Assembly: GCA_945861595.1 (NCBI GenBank)
Contig: CAMAVE010000001.1
Span: forward strand, 1 to 64,000
Direction of reading: 5' to 3'
From: Synechococcus sp. UW140
GTDB taxonomy: Bacteria; Cyanobacteriota; Cyanobacteriia; PCC-6307; Cyanobiaceae
DNA length: 64,000 nucleotides
A program made the translations under genes and the position numbers. Below, piece by piece: positions 41,350 to 52,022 of the stretch; the first letter of the stretch is position 1; each line of letters opens with the position of its first letter. The notes beneath the pieces were generated by a model. It saw nothing but the letters and a program-made list of their open reading frames with translations, did not search any database and was not told the origin of the DNA.

Positions 41350-42252
41350 ATGTCGAAGCGTCACCCGGTTGTCGCCGTTACCGGTTCCTCTGGCGCAGGG
41401 ACCAGCACCGTCAAACGCGCCTTTGAGCACATCTTCCAGCGCGAAGGCATCACCCCTGCCGTGGTGGAAGGCGACAGCTACCACCGCTTTGAGCGGGCCC
41501 AGATGAAGGTGGCCATGGCCGAGGCCCTGGCCAAGGGCGAAAACTTCTCCCACTTCGGCCCCGAGGCCAACCTGTTCGACAAGCTGGGCGAATTGTTCCA
41601 GGCCTACGGCGAGACCGGCAGTGGCGAGAAGCGCTACTACCTGCACTCGGTCGAAGAAGCCGCCGAACACAACGAGCGCCTCGGTACCGCCCTCAACCCC
41701 GGCCAGTTCACCCCCTGGGAAACCATTCCGGCCGGCACCGACCTGCTTTTCTACGAAGGTCTCCATGGCGGTGTTGTTGGCGAGGGCTACGACGTGGCCG
41801 GCCTGGCTGACCTGCTGGTGGGCGTGGTGCCGATCGTCAACCTGGAGTGGATCCAGAAGATCTCCCGCGACAACGCCGAGCGGGGCTACTCGGCCGAGGC
41901 GACCGTGGACACGATCCTGCGCCGCATGCCGGATTACATCAACCACATCTGTCCCCAGTTCAGCCGCACGGACATCAACTTCCAGCGGGTGCCGACGGTG
42001 GACACCGCTAACCCGTTCATCATCCGCAACATCCCCACCCCGGATGAGAGCTTCGTGATCATCCACTTCCGCAAGGGAGCCCGCGAGAAGTGGGGCATCG
42101 ACTTCACCTACCTGCTCGACATGATCCACGACTCCTTCATGTCCAGCCCCACCTCGATCGTGGTGAACGGCGGCAAGATGGGCTTCGCCATGGAGCTGAT
42201 TCTCACTCCGGTGATCCATCGGATGATCGAAGAGAAGAGAAAACTCGCCTGA
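41350..42252 (+). CDS. prk: Phosphoribulokinase
   Basis: HPVVAVTGSSGAGTSTVKRAFEHIF; VEGDSYHRFER; LLFYEGLHGG. Confidence 0.97.
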   Translation: MSKRHPVVAVTGSSGAGTSTVKRAFEHIFQREGITPAVVEGDSYHRFERAQMKVAMAEALAKGENFSHFGPEANLFDKLGELFQAYGETGSGEKRYYLHSVEEAAEHNERLGTALNPGQFTPWETIPAGTDLLFYEGLHGGVVGEGYDVAGLADLLVGVVPIVNLEWIQKISRDNAERGYSAEATVDTILRRMPDYINHICPQFSRTDINFQRVPTVDTANPFIIRNIPTPDESFVIIHFRKGAREKWGIDFTYLLDMIHDSFMSSPTSIVVNGGKMGFAMELILTPVIHRMIEEKRKLA

Positions 42253-42328
42253 GCCCCTACGCTGGGCCGATCCGGCGGACCCGGTCACGGCTTCAGCTTC
42301 CCCCCAACAACGATCCGTCCCATCCTTT

Positions 42329-42640
42329 GTGATTGAGGCCGCTGGGGCTTTTCAGGGTTCACCCCTGAAAAGCCCTTTGCGCTGGGATCGAATCAATAGT
42401 GGTGACCTGATCGGCCGCGCTCGCCGCATTTATTTCACTTACCTGGAGCAGTGCCCTTGCGGTGGTGAACCGATGGGTATCGTGCTGGCTGGCCAGGGGG
42501 ACCTGGGCCGGGCCGTGTTCGAGCCGCCGGTGCTGCTGCCGGAGGAGCAGTTTGTGCCCCTCGATCTGATCCGGGGCGGCAGAGCAAGGCCCCGCAGCCC
42601 GCGCCCCCCCTTCCGCTCGCCTGGGCGCGAAGCAATCTGA
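42329..42640 (+). CDS. Hypothetical protein; true start probably downstream of the hairpin
   Basis: DRINSGDLIGRARRIYFTYLEQCPCGGEPMGIVLAGQ looks coding; annotated GTG start would translate through the terminator hairpin; TTG at 42377 or nearby is an alternative. Confidence 0.5.
   Translation: MIEAAGAFQGSPLKSPLRWDRINSGDLIGRARRIYFTYLEQCPCGGEPMGIVLAGQGDLGRAVFEPPVLLPEEQFVPLDLIRGGRARPRSPRPPFRSPGREAI
42345..42375 (+). terminator. Perfect 13-bp stem hairpin after prk
   Basis: GGGCTTTTCAGGG-TTCAC-CCCTGAAAAGCCC followed by TTT. Confidence 0.75.
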
Positions 42641-42744
42641 GCGTGTCTAGGGGTGAACGGGATCGCTGAAGGATCGCCAGGGGCCAGCGCCGGCAGCAGG
42701 ATGCAGGTCACCGCCCCGGCCATGGCCGGCCGGCGATCGTTCGC

Positions 42745-43800
42745 ATGACTGGGATGGATTGGGGAGTTGCCACCTGGGGCCGGACGGGCCTGGATCGCCT
42801 GGGGGATGGTCTCTCTGGAGTGGCAAGCGCCCTGCCGCTCCTAGCCACCGCGGGGGCACCGTTCCCAAATCCCACCGGCCTGGGCCCCTCGAGCCCGGGT
42901 TTCGCCCTCCTGGCCATCGGTGTTGCCCTGATGGGCGCCTGCGTGGGCAGCTTCCTCAATGTGGTGGCCTGGCGATTGCCGCGCCAGGAATCGGTGGTGC
43001 TGCCCCCCAGCCACTGCCCCCACTGCGGCACCCGCCTGGCCTGGTTCGAGACCATCCCCGTGCTGGGCTGGCTGGTGCTGCGGGGCCGATGCCGCCACTG
43101 CGGCGCTCCGATTAGCGCCCGCTACCCGGCCGTGGAGCTGCTGTGCGCCGGCCTCTGGGTGGCCGTGCTCCTGGCCACTCCACCCGTGGGGGGATCTCTC
43201 GTTTCGCCAGTCGCGGGTGGTTCTAGCGCCTGGGCGGCAGCCCTCCCCTGGCTCGGGGGCGGCCCGATCGACTGGTGGCTCGTGGCAGCTGGTTGGCTCC
43301 TGGCCAGCCTGCTGCTGCCCATGGTGCTGATCGATCTTGACCATCTCTGGCTGCCCGAACCCCTGTGCCGCTGGGGCCTGGTGCTGGGCCTGGCCCTCAC
43401 CGCCATCGCCGGCTACCGCCAGGGGGCTGCCGTGGGGGGGGCCCTGTTACTCGATCACCTGATCGCCGCCGCCGCCGGGCTGCTAGCCATGGAGGGGCTG
43501 AGCGCCCTGGCCCAAAAGCTGATGGGCAAACCGGCCCTGGGCCTGGGCGATGCCAAGTTGACGGCCCTCCTCGGGGCCTGGCTAGGGCTCTACGCCATGG
43601 CCCTGGCCGTGTTCCTCGCCTTCCTCAGTGGTGCCCTGCTCGGCAGCGCCTTGATGCTGGTCGGCCGGCTCCAGCGGGGCCAACCCTTCCCCTTCGGCCC
43701 CTACCTGGCGGCGGGGGGCCTGGCCGTATGGATCGGTGGTGCCCCCTGGTGGGGCCAGCTCCTGGGCTTTGCCTTTGGGGTCGGCCTCCAAGGCGGCTGA
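42745..43800 (+). CDS. pilD: Type IV prepilin peptidase/N-methyltransferase (A24)
   Basis: GSFLNVVAWRLPR; CPHCGTRLAWFETIPVLGWLVLRGRCRHCGAPISARYPAVE; GLGDAKL. Confidence 0.94.
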   Translation: MTGMDWGVATWGRTGLDRLGDGLSGVASALPLLATAGAPFPNPTGLGPSSPGFALLAIGVALMGACVGSFLNVVAWRLPRQESVVLPPSHCPHCGTRLAWFETIPVLGWLVLRGRCRHCGAPISARYPAVELLCAGLWVAVLLATPPVGGSLVSPVAGGSSAWAAALPWLGGGPIDWWLVAAGWLLASLLLPMVLIDLDHLWLPEPLCRWGLVLGLALTAIAGYRQGAAVGGALLLDHLIAAAAGLLAMEGLSALAQKLMGKPALGLGDAKLTALLGAWLGLYAMALAVFLAFLSGALLGSALMLVGRLQRGQPFPFGPYLAAGGLAVWIGGAPWWGQLLGFAFGVGLQGG

Positions 43801-43936
43801 GGCCGGGGGGGACTCTTTCGGGGGGCGGTCTCCCAGGGCTCTAGGGGAGGGCGGACGCCTTTAATGAGGTGACGACGGCGACACCCGAGCCCGGGAGCGC
43901 CTGGCCCCCAACCCCCTGCCGTTTGCTGCTAGCTCC

Positions 43937-44836
43937 GTGTCGCTCTTCGACTGGTTTGCCGATCGCCGCAAGAACGCCCCGCTGGTGCGCTCCAGCCAGG
44001 AGGCCAGCGAAGACGACGGCCTCTGGAGCAAATGCCCCGAATGCGCCCTGGTGGTGTATCGCAAGGACCTGCTCGCCAATGCGAGTGTGTGCAGCAATTG
44101 CGGCCACCATCACCGCATCGACGCCGCCACCCGCATTGCCCTGATCGCCGATCCAGGCAGCTTCCAGCCCCTCGACCTGGAGCTCTCCCCCACCGATCCC
44201 CTCGGCTTCAAGGATCGCCGCAGCTACGCCGACCGCATCCGCGACACCCAGCAGTCCAGCGGCCTCAAGGATGCGGTGAGCACCGGCATCTGCCGGATTG
44301 ATGGCCTGCCCCTGGCGATCGGGGCCATGGATTTCAGCTTCATGGGCGGCTCGATGGGATCGGTGGTGGGCGAGAAACTCACCCGCCTGATTGAGGCCGC
44401 CACAGCCCAGGGGCTGCCGGTGTTGATTGTGTGCGCCTCGGGCGGGGCGCGCATGCAGGAAGGGATGCTCAGCCTGATGCAAATGGCCAAGATCTCTGGG
44501 GCCCTGGAGCGTCACCGCCAGGCCGAATTGCTCTATATCCCCCTGCTCACCCACCCCACCACCGGCGGCGTCACGGCCAGCTTTGCCATGCTTGGCGACC
44601 TCATCCTGGCCGAACCCAAGGCCCTGATCGGCTTTGCCGGCCGCCGGGTGATCGAACAAACCCTGCGTGAAAAACTGCCCGACGGCTTCCAAACGGCCGA
44701 GTACCTGCAGGACCACGGCTTTGTTGATTTCATCGTTGCCCGGCCGAAATTGAAAGCAACCCTGGCTGGCCTGCTGCGCCTCCATGGCGTGCGGGCTGGG
44801 ATGACCGCTGGCGCCTCCGAAACGGTGGCGGCATGA
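43937..44836 (+). CDS. accD: Acetyl-CoA carboxylase carboxyltransferase subunit beta
   Basis: [24 protein letters not shown] zinc finger; [20 protein letters not shown]. Confidence 0.96.
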   Translation: MSLFDWFADRRKNAPLVRSSQEASEDDGLWSKCPECALVVYRKDLLANASVCSNCGHHHRIDAATRIALIADPGSFQPLDLELSPTDPLGFKDRRSYADRIRDTQQSSGLKDAVSTGICRIDGLPLAIGAMDFSFMGGSMGSVVGEKLTRLIEAATAQGLPVLIVCASGGARMQEGMLSLMQMAKISGALERHRQAELLYIPLLTHPTTGGVTASFAMLGDLILAEPKALIGFAGRRVIEQTLREKLPDGFQTAEYLQDHGFVDFIVARPKLKATLAGLLRLHGVRAGMTAGASETVAA

Positions 44837-45444
44837 ACCGGCCCCTGGCCTGGATTCCGGGATCTGGGCGCCTGATCGCGAGCGCTGCCAAGGGTTTGCG
44901 CCGGGCCTGGGGCCTGGGCTTTGGCCTGATGCTGCCCCTGGTTTTGGCGCTGGCCGTGATGCTGAGCTTCGCCGGGCTCCAGCCCCAACCCGCCTGGGCT
45001 GGACCGGTGGAGTGGCAAGAGGTGCCAGCCACAGAGGCGGGCCGCCAATGGTGGGATCGGGGCAGCCTGCGGCTCAGCAAGCAAGGCACGCTCACGGTCT
45101 TGAGCCGCTTCCAAGCCGCTGCTGAGCCCGACCCGGCTGGGTCAACCCTGGCTGAACCGGCTCCCGCCCTATCAACCAATCCAGGCGCGAGCGCCGTCCC
45201 AGCCCCTGGCAACACCCAGGGGCTGGAGGAGCCAGGGTCCACCCAGCAGCGACGCCCGCGCCAACCCAACAGCGAGCTTTACGTCTCCGAGATCGACTGC
45301 GACCAGGCGCTGATGCGCGACACATCGATCAATGGCATTCCCCAGTGGCGGGCCAGCTGGCAGCCCGTCGCCGGTGATGGCCTGATGGAGGAGGTGGTCC
45401 AGGCGGTCTGTGAGGCTGGAGACCAGCTGCTCGCCTCGCGGTGA
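44833..45444 (+). CDS. Secreted hypothetical protein
   Basis: N-terminal TM/signal; ATGA overlaps accD; body [26 protein letters not shown]. Confidence 0.65.
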   Translation: MNRPLAWIPGSGRLIASAAKGLRRAWGLGFGLMLPLVLALAVMLSFAGLQPQPAWAGPVEWQEVPATEAGRQWWDRGSLRLSKQGTLTVLSRFQAAAEPDPAGSTLAEPAPALSTNPGASAVPAPGNTQGLEEPGSTQQRRPRQPNSELYVSEIDCDQALMRDTSINGIPQWRASWQPVAGDGLMEEVVQAVCEAGDQLLASR

Positions 45445-46604
45445 CTTCGAGCCCATCGGCCATGGCCAGCCCGCCAGACCCCAGGGGGGTCCCCGGCGGG
45501 GCCGCCCCCCTGCGGGTGGCTGTGGCGGGCCTGGGCTTCGGCGAACAGGTGCATCTGCCGGCCCTGTCCGCCTGCCCACTCACCGAGCCGGTGGCCCTCT
45601 GGCACCCCAGGCCCGAACGGCTCGCCAAAGCTTGCTCCGCCAGCGGCCTGCCGGGCTTCACTGATTTCGACGCCCTGCTGGCCGACCCCAGCATCGATGC
45701 CCTGGTGATCGCCACCCCGCCCGGGCCCCGCTTTGAACTGGCGAAAGCCGCGATAGCCGCCGGCAAGCACGTGTTGCTGGAAAAACCAGTAGCCCTGAAC
45801 GCCGAGCAGGGGCAGGAGCTGCAGCGGTTGGCCCTCGGAGCTGGGGTCTGCGTGGGGGTGGATTTTGAATACCGGGCCGTGCCCCTGTTTCAACAGCTCG
45901 CAGCCCTGCTGCACCAAGGTGCCATCGGCACCCCCTGGCTGGTGAAACTCGACTGGCTGATGGGCAGCCGCGCCGATCCCGGGCGGCCCTGGAGCTGGTA
46001 TTCCCAGCGCAGCGAAGGCGGCGGCGTGCTCGGCGCCCTCGGCACCCACGCCTTCGATACCCTCCACTGGCTGGTCGGCCCCACCCGCCAACTCAGTGCC
46101 ACATGCAGCACGGCCATTGCCGAACGGCCCCTACCCAGCGGCAAAGGCCCAGGTCCCGAGCCCGGCTCAGCCCCGGTCGATGCCGAGGACATCGCCCTGG
46201 TGCAGGGGGAACTCGAAACGTCCCGGGGCCAGAGCGTGCCCGCCCAAATCAGCCTGGCCTCGGTAACGCGGCCGGGGCGGGGCTACTGGATCGAGCTCTA
46301 TGGCAGCGAGGGCAGCCTGGTGCTGGGCTCCTCCAACCAGAGCGACTACGTGCATGGCTTCCAGCTCTGGCAGGCCCGCGCCGGCGAAGGCCTGCAATTG
46401 GTGGAACCCGATCCCTTGCTGGCCTTTGAGCGCACCTGGGTCGATGGCCGCGTCGCACCGGTGCAGCGGATCCTGCACGGCTGGGCCACGGCCGTGCGCG
46501 AGGGCAAACCGTTGGTGCCAGGCCTCACGGAAGCGGTCCTGAGCCAGGCCTGCTGCGATCTGGCCCTGCGCTCCGCCAGGGATGGCCTGCGGCTGCGCCC
46601 GTGA
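45441..46604 (+). CDS. Gfo/Idh/MocA family oxidoreductase
   Basis: RVAVAGLGFGEQVHLPAL; IDALVIATPPGPRFELAKAAIAAGKHVLLEKPVALN. Confidence 0.93.
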   Translation: MTSSPSAMASPPDPRGVPGGAAPLRVAVAGLGFGEQVHLPALSACPLTEPVALWHPRPERLAKACSASGLPGFTDFDALLADPSIDALVIATPPGPRFELAKAAIAAGKHVLLEKPVALNAEQGQELQRLALGAGVCVGVDFEYRAVPLFQQLAALLHQGAIGTPWLVKLDWLMGSRADPGRPWSWYSQRSEGGGVLGALGTHAFDTLHWLVGPTRQLSATCSTAIAERPLPSGKGPGPEPGSAPVDAEDIALVQGELETSRGQSVPAQISLASVTRPGRGYWIELYGSEGSLVLGSSNQSDYVHGFQLWQARAGEGLQLVEPDPLLAFERTWVDGRVAPVQRILHGWATAVREGKPLVPGLTEAVLSQACCDLALRSARDGLRLRP

Positions 46605-46890
46605 GTCCCGCCGAATCGCGCCTGCAGAGCCCGTTTGGCACTGCTTGACAGCCCAGTCCTTCTGATCCAAGCCCCCTTCTGGGGCCCAACAGGGTGATCC
46701 GATCCGCTGATACCGGCACCGCAGAAGGCCCCGACCCCTTGGCCAAAACTGGCCGGGGCCGGGGCCCAAAACCGCCTGGGTGAGCGGGTAGAGTCTCGGC
46801 CAGTCCTAGCCAGGGCCATCGGTTCGATGCCCTGACGCCTGGCAGGCCCCTAGGCCCCCCACCCGTCTTCCATCTCCGCGAGGTTTTCCC

Positions 46891-47964
46891 ATGGCGCTCG
46901 TTCCGCTTCGGTTGCTGCTTGACCACGCCGCTGAGAACGGCTACGGCATCCCTGCCTTCAACGTCAACAACCTGGAGCAGGTCCAGTCGATCATGGAGGC
47001 CGCCTCCGAGACCGACAGCCCGGTGATCCTGCAGGCCTCCCGCGGCGCCCGCCAGTATGCCGGCGAAAACTTCCTGCGCCACCTGATCCTGGCTGCCGTT
47101 GAAACCTATCCGGACATCCCGGTGGTGATGCACCAGGACCACGGCAACAGCCCCGCCACGTGCTTCGGTGCCGCCGCCAACGGCTTCACCTCGGTGATGA
47201 TGGATGGCTCCCTCGAGGCCGACGCCAAGACCCCCGCCAGCTACGACTACAACGTGCGCGTCACCAAGGAAGTGGTGGATGTGGCCCACGCCATCGGCGT
47301 GAGCGTGGAAGGCGAACTGGGTTGCCTCGGCTCCCTGGAAACCGGCATGGGTGAGGCCGAAGACGGCCATGGTTTCGATGGCAAGCTCGACCACTCCCAG
47401 CTGCTCACCGACCCGGCCGAAGCGGCTGATTTCGTCGCCAAAACCAACGTCGATGCCCTGGCGATCGCCATCGGCACCAGCCACGGCGCCTACAAGTTCA
47501 CCCGTAAGCCCACGGGTGAAGTGCTGGCGATCAGCCGCATCGCTGAAATCCATAAGGCCCTGCCCAACACCCACCTGGTGATGCATGGTTCCAGCTCCGT
47601 TCCCCAGGAATGGCTGGACATGATCAATAAGTACGGCGGCGCCATCCCCGAGACCTACGGCGTGCCCGTGGAAGAAATCCAGGAAGGCATCCGCAACGGC
47701 GTGCGCAAGGTGAACATCGACACCGACAACCGCCTGGCCTTCACCGCCGCCGTGCGCGAAGCCGCCGCCAAGGATCCCGCCAACTTCGATCCCCGCCACT
47801 TCAACAAGCCCGCCCGGGCCTACATGAAGCAGGTGTGCCTCGATCGTTACCAGCAGTTCTGGTGTGCCGGCAACGCCTCCAAAATCAAGCAGCGCGACAT
47901 CAACTACTACGCCGGCCTCTATGCCAAGGGCGTGCTAGATGCCAAGACGGCTGTTGCCGCCTGA
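46891..47964 (+). CDS. fba: Class II fructose-bisphosphate aldolase
   Basis: [46 protein letters not shown]. Confidence 0.96.
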   Translation: MALVPLRLLLDHAAENGYGIPAFNVNNLEQVQSIMEAASETDSPVILQASRGARQYAGENFLRHLILAAVETYPDIPVVMHQDHGNSPATCFGAAANGFTSVMMDGSLEADAKTPASYDYNVRVTKEVVDVAHAIGVSVEGELGCLGSLETGMGEAEDGHGFDGKLDHSQLLTDPAEAADFVAKTNVDALAIAIGTSHGAYKFTRKPTGEVLAISRIAEIHKALPNTHLVMHGSSSVPQEWLDMINKYGGAIPETYGVPVEEIQEGIRNGVRKVNIDTDNRLAFTAAVREAAAKDPANFDPRHFNKPARAYMKQVCLDRYQQFWCAGNASKIKQRDINYYAGLYAKGVLDAKTAVAA

Positions 47965-48028
47965 AGCTCCCCAGAGCATCGATTCCAAGGGATGGGTTGA
48001 TCAGCAACCGATCCCCTGATGACTTCCA

Positions 48029-48053
48029 GGAGGGCTTGCAGCCCTCCTTTTTT
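48029..48053 (+). terminator. Rho-independent terminator after fba
   Basis: GGAGGGC-TTGCA-GCCCTCC-TTTTTT. Confidence 0.9.
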
Positions 48054-48125
48054 ATGGACCAAGGTGCGCTTGAGCGCCGCGAGCGATGCAAAGGTCAAGG
48101 CCTGGAACCCGAGCCGTGCCTTCGT

Positions 48126-48464
48126 CTACAAGACCTTGAAGCCTTCCGTCAGCAGGCCGCAAAGCAGGCCGATGCGAGCCATATCGATCAGTTGGAGTCC
48201 AAGCTTGTCCCCAGGACGCCGGATCAGGCTGCGGCGCCAACGCACGGCCAGCTCGATCAGGGCTATGGGCAAGAGGGCGGCTAGGGGTTCGGAAAAGCCG
48301 ACGGTGGAGGTAACCGTGGAGAGGGCCGACCCCATAAAACTGGCGCCCAAGAGCACGATCAGCAGCAAAGACAGGCGACGCCAAGGATTAACGGCCCACC
48401 GCAGCAGCCGATCCACCGCTTCATTGACCGTAAGTTGCAGGGCGGTCTGCTGAAATTTGGGCAC
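48126..48464 (-). CDS. ycf20: DUF565 / Ycf20 family protein
   Basis: RRLSLLLIVLLGASFMGSALSTVTS...ELAVRWRRSLIRRPGDKLGLQLIDMARIGLLCGLLTEGFK. Confidence 0.85.
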   Translation of the reverse strand: MPKFQQTALQLTVNEAVDRLLRWAVNPWRRLSLLLIVLLGASFMGSALSTVTSTVGFSEPLAALLPIALIELAVRWRRSLIRRPGDKLGLQLIDMARIGLLCGLLTEGFKVL

Positions 48465-48824
48465 AACAGGGCGCTTGCGTTGAAAGACCCTGGGGAAAGG
48501 GTGGATAAGGCGATCAACGTAGCATCAAGAAAGCACACCTCAACAAATTAATCAGCAAGCCGATTGAAAGCTGGGCGCTACACAACTGCTTGGCGATCTG
48601 GCGCAGGGCTTGTTCGCCGCCGCCGGTCGCCTCCATTTGCCTCGAACAGGCGACGCGTTCGGCGCGATCGCGGTAGCCCCCGTTGACCAGCTGGGCCCAG
48701 CGTTCCCGCAACACTGCCCAGCTTCTGCGCAGCATGGGCCGCACAACGGGCCGAAGCCGCAGCAGCCAGTTACCGCGTCGAGCAAGCGCAGTAGACAGGA
48801 ACCAGCTGGAACGATCGGGCCCCC

Positions 48825-49439
48825 ATGGGCGAATCCGCAGGGCCGATCGAACCGCCTACCTCCCAGCTGGAGAAAGGACCCACGGGAATCACCGGATTTG
48901 ATGAAGTCAGCGGTGGCGGCTTGCCGCTGGGTCGCAGCACCTTGGTGAATGGGACCGCCGGCAGCGGTAAAACCATCTTTGGCCTCGAATTTTTAGTCAA
49001 AGGGGTACTCAACTGTGGCGAGACGGGAATGTTGATCTACTTCGAGGAATCGAGCCCCAACCTCAGACAAGAGGCCAGCAGCCTGGGCTTTAATCTAGAA
49101 GAGCTGGTGAACAAAAAACAACTGACCATGGAATCGTGCCGCATCAACGGCTCTAAAATTGTCACGATCGACTGTTTCGATCTTGAAAGACTATTTGTGC
49201 ATCTGCAACATGCCAGCAATCCTGTTGGTGCCCAACGGGTGGTAATCGATCCTATCGAAACCCTGCTTTCCATCGATCGAGATCGAGCGAACGTAGGTGT
49301 TGAGCTCCTGCATCTCTGTGATTGGCTGAATGAACGAGGCCTCGTCTCGATGAAGCTCAGCGACGGCGCCGACAGCGAACGAACGCCGGATCCGGGTCGC
49401 CATCGACCTGATCGCACCCCCAGAGGGGGAGCTCACTAA
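48825..49439 (+). pseudogene. Truncated KaiC-like RecA-superfamily ATPase, frameshifted 3' end
   Basis: GITGFDEVSGGGLPLGRSTLVNGTAGSGKTIFGLEFLVKGV, LIYFEESSPNLRQEA, RVVIDPIETLLSI; second ATPase domain missing; CGAA duplication at 49376-49383 shifts frame. Confidence 0.75.
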
Positions 49440-49454
49440 CCAGGACTCCACACG

Positions 49455-50957
49455 ATGAATGACCGTCCGGCTGAACCTGGCGAACTGGAGCAGCTTCGCG
49501 CCCGGGTGGCGGATCTGCAGTCGGCATTAAAGGCGATTGCCAATGGTGATATCGATGCCCTGGTGATCGCAGAGGATGGTAAATCCAAGATCTACAGCCA
49601 CAGCAGGGCGGATCGGGCCTATCGCATGATCATCGAAGAAATGGGCGAAGGTGCTGCCACCGTGTCTGCTGATGGCTTGGTGCTTTTTGCCAACCATCGC
49701 CTTGAGCAGTTTGTCAAGCTCGAGTGGGGTTCCCTGCTAGGCAAGTCCATCTTCAAGCTGATCACGACCAGGCAACGCCCCTTACTGGAGCAGCTACTAA
49801 CGATCAAGACCGGCGAAACAAGCAGCAGCAAACTCGACCTCCTGCGCAGCGATGGCAGCACCACAGCGGCGTTAGTCTCTAGTAGCGGCCTGGCGACCAG
49901 CGAAGGCCTAATTCATTGCCTAATTGCCACCGATCTCAGCCAAATTGATCGTGCGGAAAAAGCCTTGATTGAATCGGAGCTGAGCTATCGCATGCTGGCC
50001 CTCAACGCCCAAGATGGCATCTTGATTTTGGATTGGGGCAGCGGCCTAATCACCATGGCCAACCCCTATATCAGCAAGATTCTGGGCTCTCTTCCCCTAG
50101 ACCTAATCGGCAAACAACTTTGGGAGATTGGCGCCTTTGTCGACAAAGATAAAGCCATTGACATCTACGCGGAACTCAAATCCAAGGGCTATGTCCGCTA
50201 CGAAGACATACCCCTGAAAGCCCTCGATGGCAGCCTAAAGGAAGTTGAATTTGTCAGCAATGTGTATCTCGTAGGCGATCAAAAAGTAATTCAATGCAAC
50301 ATCCGTGACATCTCAGACCGCAAAGCAGCTGAGCGGCAATCAATGCAATATCAATCGGAGATGATGCAGGCCCTGCATCAGATTGTCGCTGCACTAGTGA
50401 CCATGAACGAGGCCAGGGACCCCTACACAGCTGGCCACGAAGCGCGGGTTTCGCACTTGGCCGCCGAGATCGCTTCGGAACTAGGGTTATCGGCCCATCA
50501 ATGCGAAGGTATTCGCATTGCCGGCTTGGTACATGACATTGGCAAATTCTCAATTCCCGCCGAAATCCTCACCAAGCCCAACCGCATTTCGCCCCAGGAA
50601 CTAGCCCTGCTGAAAACCCATGTCCAGGCAGGCTACGAGGCCCTGTGTGAAATCCAATTCCCCTGGCCCGTGGCACAAGCCGTGTTGCAACACCACGAAC
50701 GCCTCGATGGCAGTGGCTACCCCCAGGGCCTCAAAGGGGATCAAATCGCCCTAGAGAGCCGAATTCTGGCGGTGGCCGACACGGTGGAATCGATGGCCGG
50801 CAACAGGCCCTACCGGATCTCGCCAGGGCTTGAGCCGGCGCTAGCCACCATTGAGGCCGGCAGCGGCACCATTTTTGATGCCAAGGCCGTTGCCGCCTGC
50901 CTGGGCCTATTTCGCGATAAGGGCTACATCCTGCCCCGCGCCCCGGGCGCCTTTTAG
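49455..50957 (+). CDS. PAS-domain/HD-GYP putative cyclic-di-GMP phosphodiesterase
   Basis: Two PAS-like regions; DPYTAGHEARVSHLAAEIA, GLVHDIGKFSIPAEIL, HHERLDGSGYPQGLKGDQI. Confidence 0.92.
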   Translation: MNDRPAEPGELEQLRARVADLQSALKAIANGDIDALVIAEDGKSKIYSHSRADRAYRMIIEEMGEGAATVSADGLVLFANHRLEQFVKLEWGSLLGKSIFKLITTRQRPLLEQLLTIKTGETSSSKLDLLRSDGSTTAALVSSSGLATSEGLIHCLIATDLSQIDRAEKALIESELSYRMLALNAQDGILILDWGSGLITMANPYISKILGSLPLDLIGKQLWEIGAFVDKDKAIDIYAELKSKGYVRYEDIPLKALDGSLKEVEFVSNVYLVGDQKVIQCNIRDISDRKAAERQSMQYQSEMMQALHQIVAALVTMNEARDPYTAGHEARVSHLAAEIASELGLSAHQCEGIRIAGLVHDIGKFSIPAEILTKPNRISPQELALLKTHVQAGYEALCEIQFPWPVAQAVLQHHERLDGSGYPQGLKGDQIALESRILAVADTVESMAGNRPYRISPGLEPALATIEAGSGTIFDAKAVAACLGLFRDKGYILPRAPGAF

Positions 50958-51218
50958 CCTTGCCCCCCTTGAAAGCCCACAGGGGCCTTTGTCGCTGTGT
51001 GGCGTCGCTGCCGCAGGCGCCAACTCCAGCTAAGGGCGTCGGCGTTTGACGGCCGAGGTTTTTCGGCTCTTCAGCGGCCAACCAGCCCCTAGCTTCGTTC
51101 AGTCCAGATAGGGATTCGGAGCGCAGAGGGGGGATTGCGGCCGGCTGGAGCGGTTTGGCGGCAACGACCGGTGCCAACCACTCTGCCCTTGGTACAGCGG
51201 GAAATTCCTCAAAATGGC

Positions 51219-52022
51219 TTAGTTCACGCGAAACGTCACCACCATTACGGCAGTGATGTCCTTATCAATCGTGCGGATGTCATAGGAACCGCTGTTACTG
51301 GCGTCGGTAGAATTGAGGGCCGTGATCTGGAAGGTGCCGGTGTCGGCATTGGTGATCGGGCCGATCGAGCTATTCGCCTGGCCGGCAATCGCCTGGGCAC
51401 GGTTACGAGCATCCTTGGTGGCCTTGGCCAGCATGTCCACGCGTTTTTCCGCCAGTTTGGTGTAGGTGTAGCTCGGTTCATTGATCGTTAGCGGCACGCC
51501 CTGGCCGATCAGGGCCGGAATTTCGCCCACCAGGCGATTGATCTTGTCGACATCGCCGCTACTGATCACGATCGTTTGGCGGCTGGTCCAGCGGGTTTGG
51601 CGCAGCGCACCGGTGCGGGGATCGCGGATTTCTTCCTTATCGGAGTTCAAGGATCCCAGCTTGATTTCGCTTGGCTTAAGGCCATGGGCCAGCAAAAAGG
51701 CCTGGGTTTGTTGCACCAGGGGCTGCAGCGCCCCGTAGGACTGCTGCTGGCTCTCGCCCCCCTGGCTGAGCAGCAGCGACCAGTCAGCAAAGTCACTGCG
51801 GATCCGCTCGGTGCTGGCCCCTGTCACCGTGATCGTGTCCTTGGCCGTGCGCAAGCCCTTCACCAGCAGGGCGCTGGAGCCCATCAGGCCCAGGCCCAAC
51901 ACCGCCATCGCCGTGACCAGGGCGGGGGTGCGGCGCAGCTGCCGCCAAAGCGGGGCCAGCCTGGAAGCGATGGAGCGAGCCATGCCGGCGGGCTGGGGAT
52001 CGGAGCTGTTGGCTGGGGCCAT
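51219..52022 (-). CDS. SIMPL (DUF541) domain protein
   Basis: TITVTGASTERIRSDFADWSLLLS; LAEKRVDMLAKATKDARNRAQAIAGQANSSIGPI; start inferred. Confidence 0.88.
   Translation of the reverse strand: MAPANSSDPQPAGMARSIASRLAPLWRQLRRTPALVTAMAVLGLGLMGSSALLVKGLRTAKDTITVTGASTERIRSDFADWSLLLSQGGESQQQSYGALQPLVQQTQAFLLAHGLKPSEIKLGSLNSDKEEIRDPRTGALRQTRWTSRQTIVISSGDVDKINRLVGEIPALIGQGVPLTINEPSYTYTKLAEKRVDMLAKATKDARNRAQAIAGQANSSIGPITNADTGTFQITALNSTDASNSGSYDIRTIDKDITAVMVVTFRVN

Noticed and set aside
41095-42288. 397-aa minus-strand ORF
   Set aside because: Antisense to prk; no recognisable motif
46525-47799. 424-aa minus-strand ORF
   Set aside because: Antisense to fba; Gly/His-rich shadow frame
48514-48785. 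Minus-strand ORFs between ycf20 and the KaiC-like gene
   Set aside because: Two overlapping frames, neither with recognisable features
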